64,000 bases of DNA from Mariprofundus ferrinatatus (GTDB taxonomy: Bacteria > Pseudomonadota > Zetaproteobacteria > Mariprofundales > Mariprofundaceae), in assembly GCF_002795825.1 (NCBI RefSeq), contig NZ_CP018800.1, positions 2,200,213-2,264,212 of the forward strand, read 5' to 3'. The notes under the pieces are model-generated. The model did no database searches. It was not told the origin of the DNA and saw only the letters and a program-made list of their open reading frames with translations. Below, piece after piece: positions 36,926-46,154 of the stretch. Numbering within the stretch: the first letter of the stretch is position 1; each line of letters starts with the position of its first letter. The position numbers were made by a program, and so were the translations under genes.

Positions 36926-38977
36926 ATGCAAGATCCTGATATGAACAGCCAGCCAATCACTATTCACACCCATGTCTATCGTGGAGAGAATCGTCTGCGC
37001 GTAGCGCTTGTAGGCCAGCACAACAGTGGCAAAAGCACCATTTTTCATGCCGTGGCCAGTACAAGTTACCGCACCGGCAAGCTGGCCGGCACCCAGAAAC
37101 CCTATGCAGAGTGCCCGGTACAGATCGGCGTTGATGAAGTTCATCTGGTTGACCTGCCTGATATCAACTCGCTACGGAACCTGACGGGGGCCGACCTTGA
37201 GGCTCTGAAGTACCTGCTATGGGGCGATGCCCGTCCACTGGTTTCCCGCCATGAACGGGATAAACCCCCGGCCCCTTTTTCAAGGCCGGATATCATTGTC
37301 CATGTTATCGATGCAAGCGTACTTCAGCGCAGTCTTGAACTCACACTGGAACTGGCTGAGCTGGGCCTCCCTATCGTGGTGGCCCTGAACATGATGGATG
37401 AGGCGCACCGAAAGGGCGTCGAGATTGAGATCGATGCCCTCTCCGAGAAGCTTGGTGTGCCAGTGATCCCTACTGTCGCCCTTAAGGGCCACGGCCTGAC
37501 TGAGTTGTTTGATCAGGTATTGAGAAGTGCCCGCGCTCGCAGCTGTCCGCTGCCTCAGCCTCCCAACCCTCACATTATGGAATGGGCCTCAATCATGCAG
37601 AAGCGGGTGGACATTCCTGAAATTCAGGATGCCTTTGCCATGCCAAAGAACCAGCTGACAATGCACCTGCTTGAGTCAGACACCTATTTCATGAGTGAGC
37701 TGGCCAGCCACTTTCCTGAAGCCGTTGCCGATGTCGAGGCGCTACAGCAAGAGGCGGCACAAGTGCTACCCCGCTCTCTGCCTGAGGAGATCGAAGCCGA
37801 CCGCCATCACCGGGCAGTACGTCTCTTTGAACAGGTTGCGAGTCTTGTACACAAACCTGAGGTCACATGGGAAGAGAAGCTGGATATGCTCTTCCTGCAT
37901 CCACGCTGGGGCCTGGTTGGATCGATGGCAGTATTTGCCGCGGTGCTGTTCATGGTGTTTGAGGTAAGTACCGCTCTGGATGCGATGTCCGCAGCAAGGC
38001 TTGCTGATATGGTTTCCGGTTGGCAGCCGGATACGCTTTCCGGCGTAGTTGGACGCGCCGTTGTTGATGGCCTGATCGGGCTGGTCGGCATCGTTGTACC
38101 TTACATGCTACCGCTGGTTCTGATGCTGGTTGCGCTGGAAGAGTCAGGGATCATGCATCGAATCGCGTTTGTTGTGGATCGGTTTTTCCATGCCATCGGC
38201 CTGCATGGCAAGGTGGCCGTTCCGTTCCTGCTGGGACTTGGTTGTAATGTGCCCGGCATCGCGGCCACCAAAGGATTAACCAGTGGCCGTGACCGTGTTG
38301 TAGCATCCCTGTTAATCACCTTTGTTCCCTGTTCGGCCAGATCTGCCATTGTACTGGCGCTGGGTGCCAAATACCTTGGTGCCACAGGTGTGTTTCTTCT
38401 CTTCGTATTAAGCCTGCTGGTCATCGCCATCCTTGGCCGCCTGCTCTCACATCGCTATCCCGAGATCAGCCCCGGGCTGATTCAGGAAATTCCAAGCTAT
38501 GCCTGGCCTGAGTGGAGACCGTTAATGCATTCCACCTGGAACCGTACCAGCGATATTCTCACGATTGTCACGCCACTGCTTGTCGGCGGCAGCGTGGTGC
38601 TTGCACTACTGCAGTTCTTCGGTGCGGATGTATGGATCAACACTGCGCTTGCCCCCATTACACTATGGGCACTTGGCCTGCCCGCCGTTCTCGGTGTTCC
38701 GATCCTCTTTGGTGTCCTGAGAAAAGAGCTGTCGCTGGTGATGGTCTATCAGGCGCTCGGCACCTTCGAGGTAGGGCTGGTGATGGACTGGATTCAGATC
38801 ACCACCTTCCTGGTATTCCTGCTCTTCTATATTCCCTGCATCTCCACCTTCGCGGTGATGCTGAAGGTGATCGGCAGGAAGGAGGCTATCTTCTCCATCC
38901 TCCTCTCGATCGGTGTCGCTCTGATTACCGCCCTGATCGTCCGCCTGTCCCTCACAGGCATAGAGAGCATGATCTAA
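36926..38977 (+). CDS. feoB: FeoB-family Fe(II) transporter with divergent G domain
   Basis: A 683-residue inner-membrane protein: a cytosolic GTPase-like domain (about 25-215), a helical linker, and a membrane part with the conserved cysteines of GLGCNVPG, FVPCSAR and YIPCIST, as in FeoB ferrous-iron permeases. G1 is GQHNSGKS and G4 is NMMD, both acceptable. G3 reads DLPDINSL where FeoB normally has DLPG, and the G2 stretch is AGTQKPY instead of PGVTVEK. GTP hydrolysis may therefore be altered. No feoA or feoC is adjacent. Alternative starts are TTG at 36920 and ATG at 36941. No clear Fur box was seen in 36769-36925. Confidence 0.85.
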   Translation: MQDPDMNSQPITIHTHVYRGENRLRVALVGQHNSGKSTIFHAVASTSYRTGKLAGTQKPYAECPVQIGVDEVHLVDLPDINSLRNLTGADLEALKYLLWGDARPLVSRHERDKPPAPFSRPDIIVHVIDASVLQRSLELTLELAELGLPIVVALNMMDEAHRKGVEIEIDALSEKLGVPVIPTVALKGHGLTELFDQVLRSARARSCPLPQPPNPHIMEWASIMQKRVDIPEIQDAFAMPKNQLTMHLLESDTYFMSELASHFPEAVADVEALQQEAAQVLPRSLPEEIEADRHHRAVRLFEQVASLVHKPEVTWEEKLDMLFLHPRWGLVGSMAVFAAVLFMVFEVSTALDAMSAARLADMVSGWQPDTLSGVVGRAVVDGLIGLVGIVVPYMLPLVLMLVALEESGIMHRIAFVVDRFFHAIGLHGKVAVPFLLGLGCNVPGIAATKGLTSGRDRVVASLLITFVPCSARSAIVLALGAKYLGATGVFLLFVLSLLVIAILGRLLSHRYPEISPGLIQEIPSYAWPEWRPLMHSTWNRTSDILTIVTPLLVGGSVVLALLQFFGADVWINTALAPITLWALGLPAVLGVPILFGVLRKELSLVMVYQALGTFEVGLVMDWIQITTFLVFLLFYIPCISTFAVMLKVIGRKEAIFSILLSIGVALITALIVRLSLTGIESMI

Positions 38978-39018
38978 GCGGCAAACCGAGCGTCCCCGCA
39001 GCATTTGATGCGGACTTT

Positions 39019-41082
39019 CTAACCCTTGTTATTAAAGAAGCAGTAGGTGTTTCTTTGCCTCTTGGCACGGTACATCGCCGCATCGGCATTCTTGATCAGG
39101 GTTTCACTATCCTCGCCATCAGCAGGGAATATGGCTATACCAATGCTTGTTCCGACCTGGCACGACTGTCCAGAAATATCGAATGGTGTGGTAAGGGCCT
39201 TGAGAATCTTTTCAGCAACAACTGTTGCGCCGGCAGGATCACGCGTATCCATCAGAATAAGGCAGAACTCATCGCCGCCAACCCTGGCCAGCGTATCCAC
39301 TTCTCGGATACAGCCTGAAATTCTGGTCGATGCATCGATAAGCAGCTGGTCCCCGGCATCATGGCCCAGGGTATCATTGACCTCTTTGAAGTGATCCAGA
39401 TCAAGAAAGACCACCGCAAAGGATTCCCTGTGTCGCCGGGCAAGTGCCAGGCTTTGGTCCAACCGATCATAAAGAACAATGCGATTGGGTAACCCCGTAA
39501 GGGTGTCGTGATGCGCCATCTCTTCAAGCTTCTCTTCGGCCTGCTTGCGCTCAATAACTACGGCAAGGGTGTTCGCCACGTTTTTAAGGAAGCCCTCTTC
39601 GGCAGCTTCTCTGACATGGCCGGCATCCACATAAGCATTGAGCACACCGAGCAACCGTCCCTCTGAGATGATGGGGATACAGTAGTGCCCATGCGGCTCA
39701 ATACCATCATAGCTGATTTCATGCTGCGCATTGAGGTGGTCAAAAAACACAAGCTCACGTGTTGCCGCAGCCCTGCCGCAAAGGCATTTTCCGAATGGGA
39801 GCATGGCACATGATTGCAGCAAGACTTCAGAAAGATTCCGCTGTGCTGCCATTTCAAGGCTCTTGCCATCTTCAGCCACAAAAAATATTGCCCCTTTCTG
39901 CTGCAGCGTGAAAATAGGAATTGTCAAAACCGCATCAAGCGACTTCGACAAAACCTCTTTCATCGTTAACGGAGGAAGCGAGATATTGAGCATCTCATCA
40001 AGTACGCGCTGAATATTCAGAGCTTGTTCAACCTGCCTTGTTCGCGCCTCCCCCTCTTCGATCAGTCGTGCCCTGGCATCACTCAGTTCCTGTTCAGTAT
40101 TTCCCAGAACCCGGTAAAAGAGCAGGAATATTATCCAGCTAATCAGTGTGGAGAGCGCTGCAAACCAGAGCATTTCAGTTTTCGAATCCTGGTTGAGCGA
40201 TGTCATGTCATGCAGCATGATCAGCGAACCCACTTTACGCTCTCCTGCGTCCTTAATGGGAATGACAGCTGCCCAGTAGTTGCGATCATTTAGCTCAACA
40301 TCCCTGTGAACATCGATCTCTTCCACCAGCTCAGAATCGACCCTGTTAAGCAGCACGATAGGTGCCTCTTCAAGGCTTTGTGACACCAGCACCATGTTAG
40401 TGAGAAGTCTCCAGTCGAACGGGCGGGCAAGCATGCGCATGCCCTCCTCCCAATCGGATTGGGAGAGGTACTGCTTGGCGATTAGCAGTAGAAGCTCAAC
40501 ACCAAACATGGTGTGGGCCTCCTCAATGATGCCATCTATCTCCTGACCGAGCTCAATATAGCCGAGCAACCTTCCCCCACCGAACACAGGAAGTACTGAA
40601 CGAAGCGTAAATGTGCCAAGAGGTCCCAGCTCAATACCGGAGAAGAGGGATCCGCTCTTCTCCGCGCCAAGTGCTGTAAAGCGATTGATGGTGTCCCCAT
40701 ATTTCTCGGGTTTATGGACACGCAGCAGATTAACCCGCTGCCCATCATGAAAATAGAAGTGCGTAATGTTGTTCTGCTGGTTAAAGCGCTCATATATCGG
40801 GGTGGCCAACTCCAGAAGTTGCTTGCGATCCCCCGACTCAAGTGCAGCAATAATCCGCCTGTCTTCAATTATAAAGGCAAGCATTGCTTCCATCACCTCT
40901 GCCTTAATCTGCATAGATGAAAGGAGATGACTCTCCATCGCCTCGGCCTGCTGCTCTACCGCATGATGTTTTTGTCGCGTTTCAGTACTGTTGAGGAAGA
41001 AGCCGCCGGCTACAGCAACACACAAGCCAGCAGTGACAAGCGGTACCAGTATTCGTTTCTTTAGGCTTGTTGGGCGCACCAC
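39019..41082 (-). CDS. membrane-bound diguanylate cyclase (sensor-GAF-GGDEF)
   Basis: A 687-residue sensor. A first helix (about 10-30) and a second (about 308-325) enclose a periplasmic region of about 275 residues with a Cache-like pattern (ITHFYFHDGQRVNLLRVHKP, RSVLPVFGGGRLLGYIELG). A short coiled coil leads to a GAF domain (about 370-510) that has FGKCLCGRAA, then a GGDEF domain with intact GGDEF and a REVD I-site. No EAL domain is present. It should make c-di-GMP in response to an external ligand. Its stop is 41 bp from the stop of feoB (convergent). Confidence 0.9.
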   Translation of the reverse strand: MVRPTSLKKRILVPLVTAGLCVAVAGGFFLNSTETRQKHHAVEQQAEAMESHLLSSMQIKAEVMEAMLAFIIEDRRIIAALESGDRKQLLELATPIYERFNQQNNITHFYFHDGQRVNLLRVHKPEKYGDTINRFTALGAEKSGSLFSGIELGPLGTFTLRSVLPVFGGGRLLGYIELGQEIDGIIEEAHTMFGVELLLLIAKQYLSQSDWEEGMRMLARPFDWRLLTNMVLVSQSLEEAPIVLLNRVDSELVEEIDVHRDVELNDRNYWAAVIPIKDAGERKVGSLIMLHDMTSLNQDSKTEMLWFAALSTLISWIIFLLFYRVLGNTEQELSDARARLIEEGEARTRQVEQALNIQRVLDEMLNISLPPLTMKEVLSKSLDAVLTIPIFTLQQKGAIFFVAEDGKSLEMAAQRNLSEVLLQSCAMLPFGKCLCGRAAATRELVFFDHLNAQHEISYDGIEPHGHYCIPIISEGRLLGVLNAYVDAGHVREAAEEGFLKNVANTLAVVIERKQAEEKLEEMAHHDTLTGLPNRIVLYDRLDQSLALARRHRESFAVVFLDLDHFKEVNDTLGHDAGDQLLIDASTRISGCIREVDTLARVGGDEFCLILMDTRDPAGATVVAEKILKALTTPFDISGQSCQVGTSIGIAIFPADGEDSETLIKNADAAMYRAKRQRNTYCFFNNKG

Positions 41083-41225
41083 TTGTATAAACCCTCCAAC
41101 AGAAGGAATAAACTGTCACTTACCTATTATAGCCCAATATACACAAATGGCACATGTGAAGGTGATCGGTGGACGAGGAAACTGCCCCACTCATGCTGAA
41201 TTGAGGGGATATTTCCCTCAACCAA

Positions 41226-41657
41226 TCATGATGATTCAGGAGGAATCAGAGGCGGCTGGCCATGCTTTTCGCGCATGTTATTCACGGCAGAGAGAATCAT
41301 CGGGCGGCCGATAATCCAGCACTCCAGCCTGTATTTGCCGGGGTAGTTCATAATCATCAGGCCGAAAAGGATTGCGAGCAGACCTTGGCCAGGTGTGAAG
41401 AGCATGATGAATCCGGCTACGAGAAGGATAGCTCCCAGAATATTCTTGAGAATCACCAGCATGAGCTTCACCAGCGGGTGGCGAAGATCACCGTTTAGAC
41501 GGTGTCGATGATGGTGGTGAAAATAGTCGACCGGAATGCGGGCAACGATAAACGGAATCGAGGCCAGGCTGATGACAAACATTGCGATCGAGCCAGCCGC
41601 GATCCAGAGACCGTAGGCATCGAAAAACGCCTTTCCTTGTGTAATCAGATCTTCCAT
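41226..41657 (-). CDS. PGPGW-type small membrane protein
   Basis: A 143-residue protein with two or three membrane helices (about 15-37, 68-85, 88-105). The block FTPGQGLLAILFGLMIMNYPG resembles the PGPGW family of putative transmembrane proteins, whose function is unknown. A HHHHRHR cluster near residue 46 lies between helices and is probably cytosolic. A strong AAGGAGG stands before the ATG, only 8 nt after the stop of the RquA-like gene, so it is coupled to that gene. Confidence 0.75.
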   Translation of the reverse strand: MEDLITQGKAFFDAYGLWIAAGSIAMFVISLASIPFIVARIPVDYFHHHHRHRLNGDLRHPLVKLMLVILKNILGAILLVAGFIMLFTPGQGLLAILFGLMIMNYPGKYRLECWIIGRPMILSAVNNMREKHGQPPLIPPESS

Positions 41658-41665
41658 GCCCCTCC

Positions 41666-42394
41666 TTAACCGCCGCGCTTCGTAACAGTAAACTCAGTTA
41701 CGCGGTAGAATGCCGAAAAGATATCCCTGTGCGATGTGACTCTCACCTCTTTTTCGTAAGCCTCTCCTAGTTCATTTAGCAGCGCCTCGACGTCATCATG
41801 CCAGAAACTCTCCAGAAATGGTTCGAGCCTGGTCGTAATCCAGCGGATGGGATAGAAACGGTATAGCCAGTGCTGTTTCGGCAACCGCCCATATTCGGTC
41901 ACCAGTAACACGCCGCCATCGCGTATCACTCGCATGCACTCAGCAAGTGTGTTTCGGCGCGCTTCTGCAGGCATCTCATGCAGCAGAAAGAAAAGTATCA
42001 CTGTCGAGAAACTGTTGGCTTTATAGCCAAGAGACTCCGCATTCATACGGGCTCCGCATAGCTTTTGCCCCGCCTCGACCTTGCTTCTTGCAAGATCGAG
42101 CTGCACATCGGCCACATCGATGATGTGTAGGGGGGAAGGGTGTACCTGGCAGATCAGGTTGGGTGTGAGAGAACCGTAGACACAGGTAAGTTGCAGCACC
42201 CGCTCCAGCGGCGCCTGTTTCAGCCGCTCCAGCGTTGCATGCATCAGGCCTCGGTACTGACCGAAGAGGATTGCATTGATGATCGGCTGGTGATCGAAAA
42301 ACCAGACCGATTTCGGCCAGAGGTAGGCCCACCAGTAGTGGCGTACCAGATAGATGGGCATGCCATCGAGAAAGTGGCGGTAGAATCTGAACAT
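41666..42394 (-). CDS. rquA: RquA-like methyltransferase, rhodoquinone biosynthesis
   Basis: A 242-residue protein of the atypical SAM-methyltransferase group to which RquA belongs. RquA converts ubiquinone to rhodoquinone, a low-potential quinone for fumarate reduction and reverse electron flow. Recognised features: the N-terminal YWWAYLWPKSVWFFDHQ block with an ILFGQY motif, a motif I replaced by VLQLTCVYGSLTPN rather than a GxGxG loop, VADVQLDLARSK, and VILFFLLHEMPAEARRNTL. These are as I remember for RquA; no alignment was run. It is flanked by a CPA2 antiporter (32 bp upstream) and the PGPGW gene. Confidence 0.78.
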   Translation of the reverse strand: MFRFYRHFLDGMPIYLVRHYWWAYLWPKSVWFFDHQPIINAILFGQYRGLMHATLERLKQAPLERVLQLTCVYGSLTPNLICQVHPSPLHIIDVADVQLDLARSKVEAGQKLCGARMNAESLGYKANSFSTVILFFLLHEMPAEARRNTLAECMRVIRDGGVLLVTEYGRLPKQHWLYRFYPIRWITTRLEPFLESFWHDDVEALLNELGEAYEKEVRVTSHRDIFSAFYRVTEFTVTKRGG

Positions 42395-42426
42395 CGTATG
42401 AATACTTAACTAAACCCGGTCAATCG

Positions 42427-43662
42427 TCAGCCCTGATCCTGATCTTCTGGTATAAGGTGGCCGTAGCGACCGTAGTACCACTTCAGAATAAACGGCGGAA
42501 GTATGGTCGTTGCTGCAATGGTAATAATCATAACCGCATAGAGGGTATTGTCGAAAACACCGGAAACACGACCCAGCTCGGCAAAGATCAACCCCACCTC
42601 GGCACGCGGAATCATTGCAAGGCCAACGACCCATCTAAAATGGAGCGGCTCATCAATCATAAATGCACCGGCAAGCTTGCTGCCCATCGCCAGCACGATA
42701 AACACGAAACCCATCATCAATACTGAGACTGAACCCCAGTCGACCTCCTGCAGGTTTAGCGACAACCCCACTGTGACAAAGAAGATCGGTGTGAAAAGCT
42801 GGATGATCGGCTTTATAGAGTCATCGATACGGTGAACAAATTTTCCGTCGGAGTGGAACACCCTGGAAAGGGCAACGCCAAACGGCAGGAAGAAACGGCG
42901 GGAAAGGGCAAGGCCTGCTGCAAATCCGCCAAGCAGCGCAGGTGCCCCGACAAGATGGGCGAGCCAGGCGAAAAACAGTACCAGCGACACAATGGTGGTT
43001 GGAATTAATCCTGAAATGCGGCTTCGACTATTATAGCGTCCGATTGTTTCTGCCATGATCTTGGCCACCACCGGTGCGAGAATCATGAAGATAGCGATGA
43101 ACGCGAGAACTTTGCTGGCATTCGCCAGGCTGATGCCGCCATAAACTGAAAATTCGTAAAGCAGAGCCAGAAGCACTACGCCCATTACATCATCAAGAAC
43201 GGCGGCGGCCAGCACCACCTGCGCTTCCTGGGAATGTTGCCGATTAAGGTCGCGAAGTACGCGCACCGTCACACCGATACTGGTAGCTGTAAGGGTTCCA
43301 CCGATAAACAGAGAGAGCAGCAGGGAGAGGTCAAAAACAAGATAGGCAAGGATAAAACCGCCGGCAAATGGAGCGATAAAACCGCCGAGCGCTACGACCA
43401 CCGCCTTGCTGCCGCGGTTCGCAAGGCGGGAGATATCGGTATCCAGACCCACCTCGAAGAGCAGAAGAATCAATCCGATTTCAGCCAGGGTTAGAATGAT
43501 GTCATTGACTTCAACCCAGCCAAACAGGCTCGGCCCGAGAATGATGCCAGCCAGCATCTCCCCCATTACCGGAGGCACCTTCATCCAGGCGGCCAGTTCG
43601 CCGAGCAGCCTGGCAAAGAGGAGAATCAACACCAGAGAAAGAAAGAATTCGCTCGCTTCCAT
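42427..43662 (-). CDS. CPA2-family cation:proton antiporter without TrkA domain
   Basis: A 411-residue inner-membrane protein of about 12 helices from the Na+/H+ exchanger (CPA2) family. The GVGLDTDIS-like LLLFEVGLDTDI, TLTATSIGVTVRVL and VLDDVMGVVLLALL segments include the typical acidic pair (DD) of the ion site. The C-terminus IPRAEVGLIFAELG is also family-typical. Unlike the KefB-type gene at 35 kb it lacks a nucleotide-binding tail, so it resembles Na+/H+ antiporters of the NhaS3 or NapA kind. It is the first gene of the unit that continues with rquA. Confidence 0.85.
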   Translation of the reverse strand: MEASEFFLSLVLILLFARLLGELAAWMKVPPVMGEMLAGIILGPSLFGWVEVNDIILTLAEIGLILLLFEVGLDTDISRLANRGSKAVVVALGGFIAPFAGGFILAYLVFDLSLLLSLFIGGTLTATSIGVTVRVLRDLNRQHSQEAQVVLAAAVLDDVMGVVLLALLYEFSVYGGISLANASKVLAFIAIFMILAPVVAKIMAETIGRYNSRSRISGLIPTTIVSLVLFFAWLAHLVGAPALLGGFAAGLALSRRFFLPFGVALSRVFHSDGKFVHRIDDSIKPIIQLFTPIFFVTVGLSLNLQEVDWGSVSVLMMGFVFIVLAMGSKLAGAFMIDEPLHFRWVVGLAMIPRAEVGLIFAELGRVSGVFDNTLYAVMIITIAATTILPPFILKWYYGRYGHLIPEDQDQG

Positions 43663-43887
43663 CTAGGATCCGCTCCTGCTTATGCAGAAAATGACGGTGA
43701 TAGCACCTACTCCTTCACCTTGCAGGTGACATCGAGGACAGAAATGGCTCACCCCGGTTCCGGTCTAATCATATTTGATGCACTCATTCTGCCCTCCATG
43801 AGGTCGCCGGACACCTGATGTCCTGTGCAGGAATCCGGAGGAGTATCTACATTATAGAGCACAACGGAATGTATCGACAGGCTCGAT

Positions 43888-45096
43888 CTAGGTGGCATGC
43901 CCCGACTGCCTGGGCAGGAAAAGAGAAATCAAAGCTGCGGCCAGTACAAAAGCAGCCGACCACCAGAGGCAACCTGTCAGACCCTGACTCTGATAGACCC
44001 AGCCGGAGAGCAGTGTCCCGCTCAGGCGGCCACCGGCATTGGCCATGTAGTAGAAACCGACGTTCATCGAGACATGTTCACGCTCTGACCATGAGACAAT
44101 CAGGTAGGAGTGCACAGCCGAGTTGATCGCAAAGGCGATGCCGAACAGGGAGAGTCCCAAGATAATCACAAGCTGCAGATCCCACCCCTGACTCATCGCC
44201 AGGGCAATGGCGACTGGAACCACAAGCAGGACAAACGCTGCACCTGCCACCAGAGAGCCATCGGGATCCCTGCTGCTAAAAGTGCGCAACATTGCCGGTG
44301 CAGAGCCCTGCACAAAACCGTAACCGATCACCCACAACGCAAAGAAAGCGCCCACCTCGGTAAAGCTCCAGCCCAGCTCCGTATAGAGAAAGAGAGGCAG
44401 CCCCACCACAAACCAGATGTCTCGTGCTCCGAAGAGGAAGAAGCGGGCGGCTGATAGTCGATTCACCTGCGCTGACTTGGAGAATATCTGTGAGAATTTC
44501 GGCTTAGAGGGGCTCTTGCCCAGCTCACCCGGTAGCAGGATCGAGGTGATGATCAGCGCCACAAGAAGCAGTGCGGAGAGGGCCAGAAGTGCTCCGCGGA
44601 ACTCCAGCCACGCCAGCAGCAGCGCACCGATAAAGAAACCGCCCCCTTTCAATGCATTCTTGGAACCGGTGAGGATTGCCACCCAACGGAAGAGCTTTTT
44701 CTCCGATTTATCAGGCAGGAAGAGTTTCACACCCGCCTTGGCACTCATCTTGTTCAGATCCTTGGCGATGCCGGAGAGTGCCTGGGCTGCCATCACATAG
44801 CCCACCGACAGCCATGGGTCCGGCACGGTTAACATCAACAGCGCCCCGATCTGCATTATCATGCCGATATTCATACAGCGATTGAGGCCAACGCGAGCCC
44901 CCAGCCAACCGCCGATCAGATTGGTGACAATGCCGAAAAACTCATAGAAGAGAAACAGCATGGCGATCTCAAGTGGCGAATAACCGAGGCCGTGAAAGTA
45001 GAGCACCACCAGCATACGGATGGCACCATCGGTAATGGTAAAAGCCCAGTAACCGCCGGTGACGGTCAGGTAGTGCTTAAACCCCTGATCCATCAT
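43888..45096 (-). CDS. arsJ: organoarsenical efflux MFS transporter ArsJ
   Basis: A 402-residue major-facilitator protein with about 12 helices. The opening (HYLTVTGGYWAFTITDGAIR) and the AKDLNKMSAKAGVKLFLP segment are those of ArsJ. ArsJ exports 1-arseno-3-phosphoglycerate, the unstable product of the neighbouring GAPDH acting with arsenate; after export the compound breaks down, releasing arsenate outside. The start lies 10 bp after gapdh. It is the last gene of the usp-arsR-acr3-gapdh-arsJ series; the 225 bp after it contain only short inverted repeats (for example CCGGA 43807 / TCCGG 43838). Confidence 0.9.
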   Translation of the reverse strand: MMDQGFKHYLTVTGGYWAFTITDGAIRMLVVLYFHGLGYSPLEIAMLFLFYEFFGIVTNLIGGWLGARVGLNRCMNIGMIMQIGALLMLTVPDPWLSVGYVMAAQALSGIAKDLNKMSAKAGVKLFLPDKSEKKLFRWVAILTGSKNALKGGGFFIGALLLAWLEFRGALLALSALLLVALIITSILLPGELGKSPSKPKFSQIFSKSAQVNRLSAARFFLFGARDIWFVVGLPLFLYTELGWSFTEVGAFFALWVIGYGFVQGSAPAMLRTFSSRDPDGSLVAGAAFVLLVVPVAIALAMSQGWDLQLVIILGLSLFGIAFAINSAVHSYLIVSWSEREHVSMNVGFYYMANAGGRLSGTLLSGWVYQSQGLTGCLWWSAAFVLAAALISLFLPRQSGHAT

Positions 45097-45106
45097 AGCG
45101 CCTGCA

Positions 45107-46105
45107 TCAGATAGAACCTGCTACCTTTTGCGTCAGCTCCATCATCCGGTTCACATAACCCCACTCATTATCATACCAGACATAGATTTTGACCTGTGTC
45201 CCGTTCACCACCATCGTGCTCGGTGCATCAACAATCGCAGATCTCGGATCATTGGTGTAATCAACCGATACCAGCGGGCGTTCTTCGTAACCGAGAACCC
45301 CCTTCAACTCGCCCTCAGCCGCCTCTTTGAAATAACCGTTAACCTCTTCGACGGTCACTGCCCGTTCCGCTTCAAAGACGAAATCGGTCAGTGATGCATT
45401 GAGCAGTGGCACACGCACCGCCATGCCATTGAGTTTGCCTTCCAGCTCAGGAAAGATTTTGCTGATCGCCTTCGCGGAGCCTGTGCTGGTAGGGATCAGT
45501 GACTGACCGCAAGCGCGTGCCCGACGCAAATCCTTATGCCCTTTATCAATGATCGTCTGGGTATTGGTGATATCATGTATCGTGGTCATGCAGCCATGTT
45601 TGATGCCAATCCGCTCCTGCATCACTTTGACTACCGGTGCCAAACAGTTGGTGGTGCAGGAGGCGGCAGTCAGCAGATCATGCTGCGCAGGATCATAGAG
45701 GTGGTCGTTAATGCCGTAGACAATATTCAGTGCGCCATCCACCGGTGCTGCCACAATCACCTTCTTCACCCCCTGATCGAAGTAGGCCTGCAGCTGCTCC
45801 GGCTTGCGGAACTGCCCGGTCGCCTCAATTACGATATCGCAACCCGACCAGTCGCTGTCGCCAATGGCATGATTGCCTGAGTGGCCAATCTGCCTGCCAT
45901 CTATCAGCATCGTCTCGCCATCCGCACTACACTCGTAAGGCCATATACCGTGTACCGAATCAAATTTCAGCAGATGGGACGAACACTCGGCACGACAGGC
46001 GGTTTCATTGACCTGAACCACCTCAAAATTATCCATCTCCCAACCTGCCCGCAGACCAAGACGACCCATGCGTCCAAAACCGTTAATGCCCACCTTAACC
46101 TTCAT
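45107..46105 (-). CDS. ArsJ-associated glyceraldehyde-3-phosphate dehydrogenase
   Basis: A 332-residue GAPDH with catalytic Cys150 (ASCTTNC) and His177, NAD-binding [11 protein letters not shown] and closing [12 protein letters not shown]. In ars operons with arsJ, this dedicated GAPDH uses arsenate in place of phosphate to make 1-arseno-3-phosphoglycerate. Position directly before arsJ, rather than in a glycolytic cluster with pgk, supports that role; it may still work in carbon metabolism. CAGGAG precedes the ATG. It follows acr3 by 49 bp. Confidence 0.92.
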   Translation of the reverse strand: MKVKVGINGFGRMGRLGLRAGWEMDNFEVVQVNETACRAECSSHLLKFDSVHGIWPYECSADGETMLIDGRQIGHSGNHAIGDSDWSGCDIVIEATGQFRKPEQLQAYFDQGVKKVIVAAPVDGALNIVYGINDHLYDPAQHDLLTAASCTTNCLAPVVKVMQERIGIKHGCMTTIHDITNTQTIIDKGHKDLRRARACGQSLIPTSTGSAKAISKIFPELEGKLNGMAVRVPLLNASLTDFVFEAERAVTVEEVNGYFKEAAEGELKGVLGYEERPLVSVDYTNDPRSAIVDAPSTMVVNGTQVKIYVWYDNEWGYVNRMMELTQKVAGSI

Positions 46106-46154
46106 CTACCATCTCCTGAAAACGATTCGAAACAGATCCTGCCAAGTGAATATG

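Noticed and set aside
38512..39318. Plus-strand frame of 268 codons.
   Set aside because: It lies in another frame of feoB and runs into the convergent cyclase gene; no domain is recognisable.
43663..43887. Gap of 225 bp with several short inverted repeats (CCGGA/TCCGG, GGACA/TGTCC).
   Set aside because: None is followed by a T run or forms a long stem, and no frame with a ribosome-binding site was found. It may hold the antiporter promoter; nothing definite can be named.
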